A stretch of DNA of 64,000 bases from an uncultured Erythrobacter sp. Its GTDB lineage: Bacteria; Pseudomonadota; Alphaproteobacteria; Sphingomonadales; Sphingomonadaceae. The stretch covers positions 186,001-250,000 of the forward strand of contig NZ_CANLMB010000001.1 in NCBI RefSeq assembly GCF_947492365.1, in the 5' to 3' direction. The notes below the pieces were generated by a model. That model was not told the origin of the DNA and did no database searches. It saw only the letters and a list, made by a program, of their open reading frames with translations. The translations under genes were made by a program, and so were the position numbers. Of this stretch, positions 19,116 through 28,900 are shown piece after piece (position 1 is the first letter of the stretch; every line of letters starts with the position of its first letter).

Positions 19116-19411
19116 CAGATTACCCAGTCAATCGCTTCGGGGTCTTTGGGTTTGAGCGTCAAATCGGCGCGCACCGTGGGGCCGAGCGCGCGGATGCGGT
19201 CCTTGATATGAGCGGGGCGCACGCCCTCTGCGGTCTGCTCCGCCTCGATAATGTAGGGGACGTTGACGCGGCGCAGCGCCTCTTCGCGGGCCATGATTTC
19301 GGGGCCTTGATCGCCGACATCGGCGGCTGCATCGACATAGAGCGACCAATTGGTGCCGTCCCACCAGATGACCGCGCCGCTCTTCAGATCGTTGCCTGTG
19401 AGGATTTTCAT
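19115..19411 (-). CDS. DUF2849 domain protein
   Basis: A 98-residue soluble protein: MKILTGNDLKSGAVIWWDG at the N-terminus, then a segment DQGPEIMAREEALRRVNVPYIIEAEQ and an RIRALGPTVRADLTLK tail, the pattern of DUF2849. The family sits between cobA/cysG and cysI in alphaproteobacterial sulfur operons, and this location is exactly that. Its ATG overlaps the cobA stop, and its own stop touches the cysI start. The function is not known. Confidence 0.85.
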   Translation of the reverse strand: MKILTGNDLKSGAVIWWDGTNWSLYVDAAADVGDQGPEIMAREEALRRVNVPYIIEAEQTAEGVRPAHIKDRIRALGPTVRADLTLKPKDPEAIDWVI

Positions 19412-20178
19412 AGCGCTGCCTGTGTTGTTTGCGCCTTTTGGGCGACCTGAGCGATTGCGCCGGTGCCGCGCGCGGTGACATCGCCGATAACAATTAAGGC
19501 AGGGCTCTTGATCGCTTCTTGCTCGACCAAATCGGGAAGCCCTGCGAGCATCCCGCGCACAACGCGCATTTCAGGGCGCGCGGCGTTCTCGATCACGGCC
19601 AAGGGCATGTCGGGCGCGAGGCCGTCTGCCATCAGCTTTTCGGCGATCTGCGGGGCGGTTTTGACGCCCATATAGATCACCAGCGTGCGGCCCTTTCCGG
19701 CAAGGCCAGACCAGTTCTGGTCCGACAGTCCTTTGCACTGGCCCGCGACAAAGCTGACAATGCTTGCTGCATCGCGGTGGGTGAGGGCGATTTGCGCGGC
19801 AGCAGCGGCTCCGTTGGCAGCGGAAATGCCCGGCACGATCTCGATCGGAACGCCCGCAGCGCGCGCATCCTCGGCCTCTTCACCGCCGCGTCCGAAGATC
19901 AGCGGATCGCCGCCTTTCAGGCGCACAACGTCATGCCCGGCGAGGGCTTCGCGCACCAGCAATGCGTTGATCTGGTCTTGCGGCAAAGTGTGGTGCGCAC
20001 GGCGCTTTGCGACCGAGATCAACTCAGCATCCGGTGAGGCGAGGGCGAGGATATCGGCGCTGACAAGACCGTCATGGACGATGACAGGTGCGCGCTCGAT
20101 CAGCCGCGCGGCGCGCAATGTCAGCAGGTCGGGATCACCCGGGCCTGCGCCGACAAGATAGATGGTGCCAGTTTTCAT
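19408..20178 (-). CDS. cobA: uroporphyrinogen-III C-methyltransferase
   Basis: A SAM-dependent methyltransferase that makes precorrin-2, the precursor of siroheme for CysI. 256 residues: the SUMT signature YLVGAGPGDPDLLTLRAARLI (about 7-27), VVRLKGGDPLIFGRGGEEAEDARAAGVP (about 84-111), EIVPGISAANGAAAAAQI, TLVIYMG and PMPLAVIENA-type segments. It is monofunctional: the dehydrogenase/ferrochelatase half found in fused CysG is a separate gene at 48083-48958. It is the first gene of the cobA-DUF2849-cysI-DUF934-cysH operon, so a sulfur-responsive promoter should lie in the 95-base gap upstream. Confidence 0.95.
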   Translation of the reverse strand: MKTGTIYLVGAGPGDPDLLTLRAARLIERAPVIVHDGLVSADILALASPDAELISVAKRRAHHTLPQDQINALLVREALAGHDVVRLKGGDPLIFGRGGEEAEDARAAGVPIEIVPGISAANGAAAAAQIALTHRDAASIVSFVAGQCKGLSDQNWSGLAGKGRTLVIYMGVKTAPQIAEKLMADGLAPDMPLAVIENAARPEMRVVRGMLAGLPDLVEQEAIKSPALIVIGDVTARGTGAIAQVAQKAQTTQAAL

Positions 20179-20273
20179 AGCCCCGAAATGGTCGAAGCCT
20201 TGCCCGCTCGCCAGCGAGAATGGATTTGCAGGGGCTAAGCAAAGCTATTGCGGCCCGCGCCTATGAAGACGGT

Positions 20274-21377
20274 TCAGGTCTTGCCCGCGCTCATCAGCTC
20301 GACCAGCTGATCGAGCTGTTTGGACGAACGCAGGTGCAAATCGCGCTGCGGATAGGGGATTTCGATCTCGTTCTCTTTGAACAATCGCCAGATGCGCAGA
20401 TAGACGTCGCTGCGGATATTGGCGATGCCTTCCTCGGGGTCGCGAATCCAGAAACGCAGCTCGAAATCGACTGAATTGTCGCCAAAGCCCATCAGATTGA
20501 CGCGCGGATTGGGGCGTTCGAGCACGCGCGGCGTGTCTTCAGCGGCCTTGTAAAGCAGCTCCGACACCAGATCGAGATCGCTGTCGTATGAGACACCGAC
20601 CGGCGCCTTCACGCGCACATCTTTCGAGCTGTAGGACCAGTTGACCACCTGATTGATCATCAGGTTCTCATTCGGGATCAGATGCTCGGTCTGGTCACGC
20701 GTGATGACCGAAATCGCGCGGATGCCGATCTTGCGGATTTGCCCGATAGCCTCGTTCCCCGCCTGATCGGTGACAGAGATCACATCGCCCGGCTTGATCG
20801 ACTTGTCGAGCAGCAGGAGGATGCCGGAGATGAGGTTGCCGAAGGTCTTTTGCAGGCCGAAACCGATGGCCAGACCGAAGGCGCCGCCAAAGAAGGCCAG
20901 CGCGGTGAGGTCGATCCCCAGCATGTCGATTGCGACGAGAAACGCGAAGGCCCAGATCGCGATTGTGCTGAGCTTTTCGGCGAGCAATTGCTGGGTGCTG
21001 TCGAAGCGCGTGATCCGGCGGATGACGCTGCGGCTCAGCCTTGTGGCCATCCACGCGGCGGTCATTACCAGCAGGATCACACCGATCACCAGCAGCACGT
21101 CGAGCAGCGATATCCGCACCATGCCGAAGTCAATTGCGGCGTCGTTAAGGGCTTGCAGCACCGCTCCGGCGGTTTCGTTCTTGGCGCCGACTCCTTCGAC
21201 CAGCTCTTGTGACGCTTCGATGGCCTCTACCGGCGCTTCGGGTTCGGCTTCGACCGGCGCGGCTTCCTCTGCAGATACAGCCTCGCCTTCAGCGCCTTCG
21301 CTCTCCGTGCCTTCCGGGGCAGCCGGATCCTCGGCTTCGGTTACATCTGCGGGCAGGGCGCCGGTGCTTGCGGTCAT
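20274..21377 (-). CDS. MscS family mechanosensitive ion channel
   Basis: A 367-residue inner membrane channel protein. It has an unusual N-terminus of about 65 residues very rich in E, A and P with no signal peptide, then three hydrophobic helices (about 92-115, 133-155, 160-180). The third holds the Gly/Ala-rich pore-like helix (GGAFGLAIGFGLQKTFGNLISG), followed by the MscS beta domain (DVISVTDQAGNEAIGQIRKIGIRAISVITRDQTEHLIPN) and a C-terminal alpha/beta part. It gates under membrane tension to release solutes. The start overlaps the stop of the cystathionine lyase gene (ATGA), so it may be translated with that gene. Confidence 0.92.
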   Translation of the reverse strand: MTASTGALPADVTEAEDPAAPEGTESEGAEGEAVSAEEAAPVEAEPEAPVEAIEASQELVEGVGAKNETAGAVLQALNDAAIDFGMVRISLLDVLLVIGVILLVMTAAWMATRLSRSVIRRITRFDSTQQLLAEKLSTIAIWAFAFLVAIDMLGIDLTALAFFGGAFGLAIGFGLQKTFGNLISGILLLLDKSIKPGDVISVTDQAGNEAIGQIRKIGIRAISVITRDQTEHLIPNENLMINQVVNWSYSSKDVRVKAPVGVSYDSDLDLVSELLYKAAEDTPRVLERPNPRVNLMGFGDNSVDFELRFWIRDPEEGIANIRSDVYLRIWRLFKENEIEIPYPQRDLHLRSSKQLDQLVELMSAGKT

Positions 21378-22576
21378 GTCTGGTCCAATTGTGAGAGCCC
21401 TGCCGCAAGGTCCGCGATCAGGTCGTCTGCGTCTTCAAGGCCGATGGATAGGCGAAGCATGGGCCGCGCGCTACCCCCGGAGCCTACCGGGCCTGCTTCC
21501 ATCACCTCGCGGTAATCCTTGGGGAAAACGGGCAGAGCAAGGCTCTCAAACCCGCCCCAGCTATAGCCGATCCCGAACAGTTCGAGCGCATCGGCAAGCT
21601 GTCCGCTGGCATCAGGGTCGTCGCTGGCAAGCGCGAAGCTGAACAACCCGCAGCCGCCGGTGAAATCGCGCTTCCACACAACGTGGCCCGGATCGCTTGG
21701 CAGCATTGGGCACATGACCTTGGCAATCTGCGGCTGTTCCTCAAGCCAGCGCGCAATCCGCGCCGCGCTCTGTGTCGAATGTTCCAGACGCACCGCCATT
21801 GTCCTGAGACCGCGCGAAGCGAGCGCCGCATCGTCGGGCGAGACAACCTGCCCCAGTTCCTGCGAAGTGCGCCTCAGCGCGCGGTACCAGCGCTCGCCCG
21901 CGCTCGCCGAACCCATCATCAGGTCCGAATGCCCGCCGACATGCTTCGACAGGCTCTGCATCACGATGTCGCAGCCATGCGTCAGTCCGGCAAAGCCCAG
22001 CGCGCTCGCCCAGGTGTTGTCGAGCAAGCTCACCGCCTTGGCAGCGCGGGTAATCGCGGTGAGGGCGGGGATGTCGCAGACTTCCATGGTGAGGCTGCCG
22101 GGGCTTTCAAACCACACCGCGCGCGGGGCGGTTTTGGCCACCAGGGCCTCGAATGCAGCGATGTCGAGCGGGTCGAAGAAGCTGTGCGTGATCCCCATCC
22201 GCTTGAGCAGGCCCGTCGCCATCGCGCGGCTGGGGTCGTAGGAATTGTCGCTCATCAGCAGATGATCGCCGGGTCTCAGCACCGCCAGAAGGCAGCCCGC
22301 AATCGCCGCGACGCCGCTTGGATAGAGCACCGTGCCATGCGCGCCGTCTTCGATCTCGGTCAGAGCCTCGGCCAGCGCCCACTGCGTAGGAGCGCCGCGT
22401 CTGCCGTAGAAAAAATCACCATCCTTGTTCGATCCGGTGGCGGCTTTGCGCGCGGCTTCGTTTTCGTAGAGGTGGGTAGAGGCGCGCCAGACCGGCGGGT
22501 TCACAACCGCGCCGGTCCATTCCTTGCGGCGTCCGGCATGGGTGATGCGGGTGGAAGGCTTCTTATCGTCGCTCAT
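21374..22576 (-). CDS. metC: cystathionine beta-lyase (PLP, Cys/Met metabolism family)
   Basis: About 400 residues from ATG 22576. An in-frame ATG 42 bases upstream falls inside sseA. PLP fold type I: FFYGRRGAPTQWALAEALTEIEDG near residue 60, LLMSDNSYDPSRAMATGLL, the aldimine segment MQSLSKHVGGHSDLMMG (Lys about 205), a VRLEHSTQSAARIARWL helix and GYSWGGFESL near the C-terminus. This is the MetC-type sequence that cleaves cystathionine to homocysteine, pyruvate and ammonia; cystathionine gamma-synthase or lyase activity cannot be excluded. It overlaps sseA upstream and the MscS gene downstream, and lies beside the sulfate assimilation operon. Confidence 0.9.
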   Translation of the reverse strand: MSDDKKPSTRITHAGRRKEWTGAVVNPPVWRASTHLYENEAARKAATGSNKDGDFFYGRRGAPTQWALAEALTEIEDGAHGTVLYPSGVAAIAGCLLAVLRPGDHLLMSDNSYDPSRAMATGLLKRMGITHSFFDPLDIAAFEALVAKTAPRAVWFESPGSLTMEVCDIPALTAITRAAKAVSLLDNTWASALGFAGLTHGCDIVMQSLSKHVGGHSDLMMGSASAGERWYRALRRTSQELGQVVSPDDAALASRGLRTMAVRLEHSTQSAARIARWLEEQPQIAKVMCPMLPSDPGHVVWKRDFTGGCGLFSFALASDDPDASGQLADALELFGIGYSWGGFESLALPVFPKDYREVMEAGPVGSGGSARPMLRLSIGLEDADDLIADLAAGLSQLDQT

Positions 22577-23427
22577 GCGGGACCTTGTTTCTTGGGCATG
22601 TCGGGATCGCTCTCCCATTCCATCCAGCTGCCGTCATAGAGCTTTGTGTCCGTGATGCCTGCCAGATGCGCGGCGAACAGGAGCACACAGGCGGTCACAC
22701 CGCTGCCGCATGTGGTGATGAGCGGGCGGGAAGGATCGACACCTGCCGCTGCGAAGGTCTCGCGCAATTCGGTGGGCGATTTGAATGTTCCGTCAGCGGT
22801 GAAGACTTCGCCAAAGGGCAGGTTGAGCGAGCCGGGGATGCGCCCGTTCTGCCCGCCATGGACCGGGTCAATGCCGAGGCCAAAGACGCGGTCGGCCCCG
22901 CGTGCATCGAGCACTTGATGCGCGCAGCTTTCTATATTGGCGAGCATGTCAGTCTTGAACACGACGTTTTGAGCGGCGGGAAGCTGCGCGGCGGGCGCAG
23001 GATCAATATCGGCAGTGCCGCTCTCCAGCGGCAGGCCGTCGGCGCGCCATTTGGTCAGCCCGCCATCGAGGATGGCGACATTCTCCACGCCATGCGCGCG
23101 CAGGGTGAACCATGCGCGAGCAGCGGTCTTCACCCCGCTATCGTCGTAGAGGATGATGGTCGCATCCGCGGTCACACCCAGCGCGGCCAGCCGCTCGGCT
23201 ACCTGCGCTGCATTGGGGAGCGCAGCGGGAACTTCGGAAGTGGTGTCGCACCAGCTGGCCAGATCGAGGAAACGCGCGCTGGGAATATGCCCCGCTTCAA
23301 ACTCGGCACGCGGATCGCGCTTTGCAGCAGGCAAATGGCGCGAGGCATCGAGGACCGCGACGTTTGCGCTGCCGAGTTTGTCAGCGAGCCAATGGGTTGT
23401 GACGAGGTTGTTGGATGGAGCGGCCAT
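22573..23427 (-). CDS. sseA: 3-mercaptopyruvate/thiosulfate sulfurtransferase
   Basis: A 284-residue protein with two rhodanese domains. The N-terminal one is inactive (VAVLDASRHLPAAKRDPRAEFEAGHIPSA). The C-terminal one has the active-site loop CGSGVTAC (catalytic Cys about 236), the six-residue loop typical of mercaptopyruvate sulfurtransferases. DARGADRVFG and GRIPGSLNLPF lie before it. It moves sulfur from 3-mercaptopyruvate to thiols or cyanide in the cytoplasm. The stop overlaps the metC start by four bases, so this is the head of a metC-mscS unit. Confidence 0.93.
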   Translation of the reverse strand: MAAPSNNLVTTHWLADKLGSANVAVLDASRHLPAAKRDPRAEFEAGHIPSARFLDLASWCDTTSEVPAALPNAAQVAERLAALGVTADATIILYDDSGVKTAARAWFTLRAHGVENVAILDGGLTKWRADGLPLESGTADIDPAPAAQLPAAQNVVFKTDMLANIESCAHQVLDARGADRVFGLGIDPVHGGQNGRIPGSLNLPFGEVFTADGTFKSPTELRETFAAAGVDPSRPLITTCGSGVTACVLLFAAHLAGITDTKLYDGSWMEWESDPDMPKKQGPA

Positions 23428-23486
23428 TCTTGCGTGCTAGCGCGGTGCGCGGATCACGCCAAGCCCGCGTGCTCACTCGGGCCGGA

Positions 23487-25055
23487 TCATGCCGGTTCTG
23501 CCGCAGCGTTGCCTTCGCCCAGCGGTGCTTTGATCAGCTGCGCGCGCAGGCCCGGTATGCCGCCCGGAGGTCCGTCGAGCGGCAGCGGGTGGACCCGCCC
23601 ATGGCTCGCCGCGCTTGGTGAGCCGATAACAAAGCTGCTCAGTCGGGCGTTCTGGCCCGCGCCCTCAATCGTGACGTGCAGCAGCGGGATGAACAGCGGC
23701 GTTGCGCCCTGCCGCATCGCGGTTACTTCGCTCAGCGGCAATTGCAGCTGACAGGTGAGGCGGTGGCTCTGATGCGGGCCAATCCGTTCGATCTGGCCCA
23801 CCGGCTGCATCCCTGCAATCGGCGCGGTAATCGAGACACCGCGCTGTGCGCAGGCGAGCTTTGCCGAAACAACAAGATCGCGCGCGGCATGGTCTGAACG
23901 GTTGGCGATATCGATCCGAAAATCGACCGCGAACATCATCAGGCTGCGCGTTGCATTGCCGATCTCGACGCCGAGATCGAGCCGGACCGGCGGCCGCGCG
24001 GCAGCTGCGATGCCGAAATCGGGTTCGGGCAAGTCTGGCGAGGCTATGGGAGCAGCGACAGGGTCGGGCCCTGGTTGAGGCTCTGTTTCCGGTTCGGCAA
24101 CGTGGGGCGGCGGCAGCGGCGACGCAGGGGGGGCGGGCGCGGGTGCCGGAGCGGCGCGGGGCATAGACGTTTCGGCCTCATCCTCATCACCGACCAGATC
24201 GCCAAGCGGCGCGGCCATTTGCCCTGCGATGGCGCGGCTGACCCCGCGCGCAAGCGACATGCCGTCGCCGGTCAATTGCTCGGACTCGCGCCGTTTGCGC
24301 CGCCAGATCAGCATCCCCAGCGTCGCACCGATCAGGAAGAGCAGCGCGATCCCAATCATCATCTGATTGCGCCGGGCAGCGGCCTGTATCGCGGCAAAGT
24401 CACCCGCGCCGCTGGCGGGAACAAAGTCGCTTGCCGGTGCTCCGTCGGTCTCGCCCTGCGGAGAGACGTCATACCAGCCATCGGGGCCAATCTCGGGCAA
24501 GGGCTCGTCAGGGCCGGGGATTGTCTCGAAGCCCGGAGCAGCGCGGTCCAGCGGGATAGCCGCACCTGCGCCGGGTTGAGTGTCGATTGGTGCGGGGGCG
24601 GTGCGTGTGGTCGTTTGCGCAGGCGTTGGAGAGGGTGTTGGCGTTGCTGTCCGGGTGGCAGGCCGCGTTGCTGCGGGCCGCGACGCGCTCGGCGCGGGCG
24701 ATGGCGCGGCTGTCCGCGTCGCAGCGGGTGTCGGCGTCGGCGTTGGAGCAGGCGTTGTTACGGGCGCAGGTGCCGCAGTGGGCGTGGGAACCGGCGTCGG
24801 AGTGGGCGTCTGGCGGATAATCCGCGGCCCGATCTGCACTCCGGCGCGTTCATCCACCGGACCTTGCGGCGCTGGCGTAGGCGTGGGCGAAGGCTGCGGG
24901 AGCGAAAATCCGCCGCCTGAACTTTGGGCCGCAAGCGGTTGCGCGATCGCCAATGCCGCACTCGACGCAAGCAGCACGCGCATCAGGCCCCGCACAGGCG
25001 GGTTCTTCTGGATCGCAAAAGTCGGTTTCGGGGCGCGCATCATGCGTTTGAACAT
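23487..25055 (-). CDS. Pro/Thr-rich secreted or membrane-anchored protein
   Basis: About 522 residues from ATG 25055; ATGs at 25043, 25040 and 24983 are alternatives, and none has a clear ribosome binding site. MRVLLASSAALAIAQPLAAQ looks like a signal peptide. A long Pro/Thr/Ala linker follows (PTPTP repeats, about 45-150), then a short domain, one membrane helix (MMIGIALLFLIGATLGMLIW) with a basic stop-transfer, a cytoplasmic Pro/Ala-rich stretch and a C-terminal Ig-like domain (LMMFAVDFRIDIANRSDHAARDLVVSAKLACAQRG). I do not recognise the family by name. It is divergent from queF with a 147-base shared promoter region. Confidence 0.68.
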   Translation of the reverse strand: MFKRMMRAPKPTFAIQKNPPVRGLMRVLLASSAALAIAQPLAAQSSGGGFSLPQPSPTPTPAPQGPVDERAGVQIGPRIIRQTPTPTPVPTPTAAPAPVTTPAPTPTPTPAATRTAAPSPAPSASRPAATRPATRTATPTPSPTPAQTTTRTAPAPIDTQPGAGAAIPLDRAAPGFETIPGPDEPLPEIGPDGWYDVSPQGETDGAPASDFVPASGAGDFAAIQAAARRNQMMIGIALLFLIGATLGMLIWRRKRRESEQLTGDGMSLARGVSRAIAGQMAAPLGDLVGDEDEAETSMPRAAPAPAPAPPASPLPPPHVAEPETEPQPGPDPVAAPIASPDLPEPDFGIAAAARPPVRLDLGVEIGNATRSLMMFAVDFRIDIANRSDHAARDLVVSAKLACAQRGVSITAPIAGMQPVGQIERIGPHQSHRLTCQLQLPLSEVTAMRQGATPLFIPLLHVTIEGAGQNARLSSFVIGSPSAASHGRVHPLPLDGPPGGIPGLRAQLIKAPLGEGNAAAEPA

Positions 25056-25202
25056 TTGAAAGCTGGTGCCTGAACCGGCGATTGAGCGCCCGTAGGGAGA
25101 CGCACCACACCGGAAAATTACTATCCTATCTCCATAGAACACATAGAGCCTGCGTCCAGTTCCTCGCTTGCAAGTCACCCGCTTTCGCGGCAACAGCGCG
25201 GC

Positions 25203-25670
25203 ATGGAAAGCACACAAGGCTCGCACGAACCCGCCTTTTTGGGCAAAGACACCCCGCTTCCCGCTTCGCCCGAGGAAGCGCAGCTTGATTACGTGCCCAA
25301 TCCGCGCGCCGGGGCGCTCTATCTGGTGCGCTTCGCCGCGCCCGAGTTTACCTCGCTTTGCCCGGTGACCGGCCAGCCCGACTTTGCCCATCTCGTGATC
25401 GACTATGCTCCAGATGAGACCATCGTCGAGTCGAAGAGCTTAAAGCTGTTCCTGGGAAGTTTCCGCAATCACAACGGCTTCCATGAGGACGTAACTGTGG
25501 GAATTGGGCAACGCCTTTGCGAAGAAATGCGGCCCAAGTGGTTAAGGATTGGCGGATATTGGTACCCGCGCGGCGGCATTCCGATCGATGTTTTCTGGCA
25601 AAGCGGTGCAGCGCCCGAAGGCCTGTGGGTGCCTGACCAGGGAGTGGCCTCCTACCGAGGTAGAGGCTGA
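25203..25670 (+). CDS. queF: NADPH-dependent 7-cyano-7-deazaguanine reductase
   Basis: A short (type I, 155-residue) QueF of the tunnelling fold, reducing preQ0 to preQ1 in queuosine tRNA modification. Visible: [12 protein letters not shown] (about 58-69) with the nucleophilic cysteine, [21 protein letters not shown] (about 80-100) with the family motif for NADPH binding, and a [10 protein letters not shown]-terminus. The start is ATG 25203. A weak AAAGGCT/AGCCTTT hairpin (25675-25697) follows but has no T-run. Other queuosine genes are not in the window. Confidence 0.95.
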   Translation: MESTQGSHEPAFLGKDTPLPASPEEAQLDYVPNPRAGALYLVRFAAPEFTSLCPVTGQPDFAHLVIDYAPDETIVESKSLKLFLGSFRNHNGFHEDVTVGIGQRLCEEMRPKWLRIGGYWYPRGGIPIDVFWQSGAAPEGLWVPDQGVASYRGRG

Positions 25671-25921
25671 GCGAAAAGGCTGCTTTACAAAGCCTTTCCA
25701 ACGGGCATTTGGGCCTGAAATCCGCGCCCCTCAATCCTTGCTAACCCGGTAAAATACTTAGTTAATTTATCGAAATCCGCGCAAGATCGCGGTTCACTTT
25801 CCGGTAACAGTGTCTGCATAATCACGGCCTTCGAAGGGTCGCACCTGCTCGCGTGAATTCATGCGCGCAACGCGGCCCGGCGTCAGAATCTAATCCCCCA
25901 ATGCCACTCGAAAGGCTTTAC

Positions 25922-28900
25922 ATGACCATCTCCGCTTCGACGAAGTTTCGTGCAATCGGCAGCGCTTCGGTGCTTGCCCTGACTGTCGGCCTCTCCGGCG
26001 CAGCGTTTGCGCAATCGGCTCCGCCGCCAGTGGGCTCCCCGCCGACGCCGACCGCGCCGAGCGTCCCTGCCAATGCAGAAGAATGCGCGATCACCGCAGG
26101 CGTGGTTGTCTGCGCACCGGGCACCGATGCGGATGGCTTTTTCGACGTTTCGGGCAATCCGCTTGGCCTTGATGTGCAGGACGGCGCAGTGGTTCAGGAT
26201 TCGATCATCATCACCGGCGCGGTCGACGGGACTGTCGCTGGCGCGATTGTGACGACGGGGCAGTTCGGCAGCGGCTTGCTCATCGGCGAGAATTCGAACG
26301 TCACGGTTGACGGTTTTATCCAGACGAGCGGTAGCCTCGCGCTCGGTATCGAGACCGAGGACAACACGGCCGTAACCGTCAATGGCATCGTCTATACAAC
26401 CGGCCAGAATGCGGATGCGATCGGCCTTTCCACCGGTAGCAGCGTTACCAATAACGGGCTGATCCAGACCGACGGAGCAGGCTCTTCGGCTATCCTTGCC
26501 TTTGGCGATACGGCCACTGTGACCAATTCAGTGACCGGCTCTATCATCACCAGCAATGGCGGCAGCCACGGGGTCGAAGGCGTCAATGCGGTGACCGTCG
26601 ACAATGCCGGCCTGATCCAGACCTTTGGCGATCAAGCCTCTGCCGTCACGGCAGGCGCAGGTTCGAGCGTTACGAATAGCGGCAACATCGTCACTTTGGG
26701 CGACAACCTCACCGCAATCGCGCTGGGCGACAATTCCAGCGTGAACAACTCCTCGCTGATCGCAACCACCGGACGCACCGCTGTGGGCGTATCGGTTGGC
26801 GCGAGTTCGACTGTGACCAACAGCGACACGATTTCGACCGAAGGCAATGACTTCTCTGACGCTGTGGTGCTCGGCACCGGCAGCACGCTGAACAATAGCG
26901 GCGCTGTCGCCACCGATGGCGAGCAATCCTTCGCGGTGTTCGGTGCGGGCGACAACGTCACGGTCAACAACAATGCAGGCGGATCGCTTATCGCCAATGG
27001 CGAGGGCAGCTTTGCCATCTCGCTGCTAAATGGCGGCACCGTCAACAATGATGGCAGCGTTTCGACCAGCAGCGACTTCTCCTTTGCCGTCGATGCTCTC
27101 GACGATGCGACTGTAGTCAATAATGGCTCGATCAGCACAGCGGGTGCATCCTCGGTCGGCGTCAATATGGGCGACAATTCAAGCCTTTCCGGAACCGGTT
27201 CGATCACCACTGTGGGCGACGATTCCATCGCGGTGATTGCGCAGGACAATTCGGTGATCGACTTCGGCGCGGGCAGTGCGGTGACGACGTCCGGCGTCAA
27301 TGCGGGCGGCGTGGTTGTGTTGGGCAATGGCAGCGTGACCAATGCTGGCGATATCGCAACATCGGGTGACGGCGCGCAGGGCGTGACCGTGACCGGCGAT
27401 GCGACCGTCAACAATAGCGGTTCGGTTTCGGCTGATCTGGCGCGCGGGTTCGACATTGGCGGCGCGGCTGACTTCACCAATTCGGGCAGCGTTACCTCGG
27501 GCAATAGCGACGGCGTTCGCTTTGCCGGCAGCGCGACTGCCAGCAATAGCGGCTCGATCAGCGGCGTAACCGGCATTGCCGGCGAAGGCGATGCGCAAAC
27601 GGTGGTGAACTCCGGTTCGATCACTGGCACCGGTGGCACTGCTGTCGCACTGGGCGACGGCGCTGACAGTTTCGAGCAAGCTGCTGGCGGTTCGACCAGC
27701 GGCGATGTTGATCTGGGCCTTGGCGATGACACTTTCGTCCTCTCCGGCACAAGCTCCAGCATTGCAGGCTCGATCTTTGGCGGCGACGGCACAGACACCG
27801 CATTGCTGGGCGGAACGCTGGATTCCGACAATCTGAGCGGGTTTGAAAACACCTCCATCAACGGCGCACGCATCAGCGGCGACCGCACGCTTCAAGGCGA
27901 TGTGGTGGTTGACGGTCAGGTCACGCTCGGCCTTGGCGTCGATACGCTGACTTCGACCGGCGCGATGACGCTGGAGAATACCGGCGAAGTGGTGATCGAA
28001 ACCCCGCTTGATGCAGCTTTGCTCGGCCAGACGGTTCTGGTGCTTCAGGAAGGCACGACCTTCACCGATAACGGCGCGACCATCACGATCCTCGATGACG
28101 ATCTGCTGATCGATTACACGCCGGTCTTCGGTTCGCTGTCGGTGCAGGTCAGCGCGGCTGATCCGCTGGTCACTTCGGCTGATCCCAATGTCGTGACGTT
28201 CGGTTCCGCTTTGAGCGGCGCGGTGACAGCTGGCACGATCAGCACGGCCAATTTTGACCTGCTCAACGATCTGCCGGACGCCGCCGCTCTTGAAGGCGCT
28301 GCGCTCGACGCATTGCCCTCGCTGAGCGAAGGCGCAGGCCGTGAGATCTTCGAAAGCTCGAATGCGGCAAGCCAGGCGCTCACCCGTCACCTTTCGGGTG
28401 AAGGCACCGGCGTTTGGGGCGAGATCACTGTGCGCGGCGCAGAGCAGGACGCGGTCAGCCCGTCTGCCGGCGGCTATGAGAGCGAGCAGAAAATCTTCAC
28501 CATTGGCGGCGATTTTGCCGTGGGTGAGACTGCCCGCATCGGCCTGCTCGCCAGCTATGCCGATATCGAGAATGACGATCTGTCAGGCGGTATCGAGCGC
28601 GGCGAGACCGAGATCGAAAGCATGAAGTTCGGCGTCTATGGCGGCGTCACCTTCATGGAACGCGGCTTCCTCAACGGCGAAGTCGCCTACCTGACAGGTG
28701 AAGTCGAGACCGGCCGCAATGGTGTGCTCGGACCGATCAACTCGGCCTTCGACTTCGATGGCTGGGCCTATAGCGCGACGGCCGGTTATGACCTGCTGGG
28801 CGGCGACCAGACCTCGGTCACGCCGTTTGTCGGCATTAACGGGGCGAAGATCAGCTTTGACAATGCAACAGAAACCGGCGGCTTTGGCTTTGGCGTGGTC

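Noticed and set aside
17730..19211. Long plus-strand frame opposite cysI (about 490 codons)
   Set aside because: Antisense frame of a high-GC gene; no motif, and cysI on the other strand has all family motifs.
26200..27700. Repeated DNA in the autotransporter, considered as CRISPR or tandem satellite
   Set aside because: Repeats are degenerate, in frame and code for beta-helix turns. No identical direct repeats with unique spacers and no cas genes.
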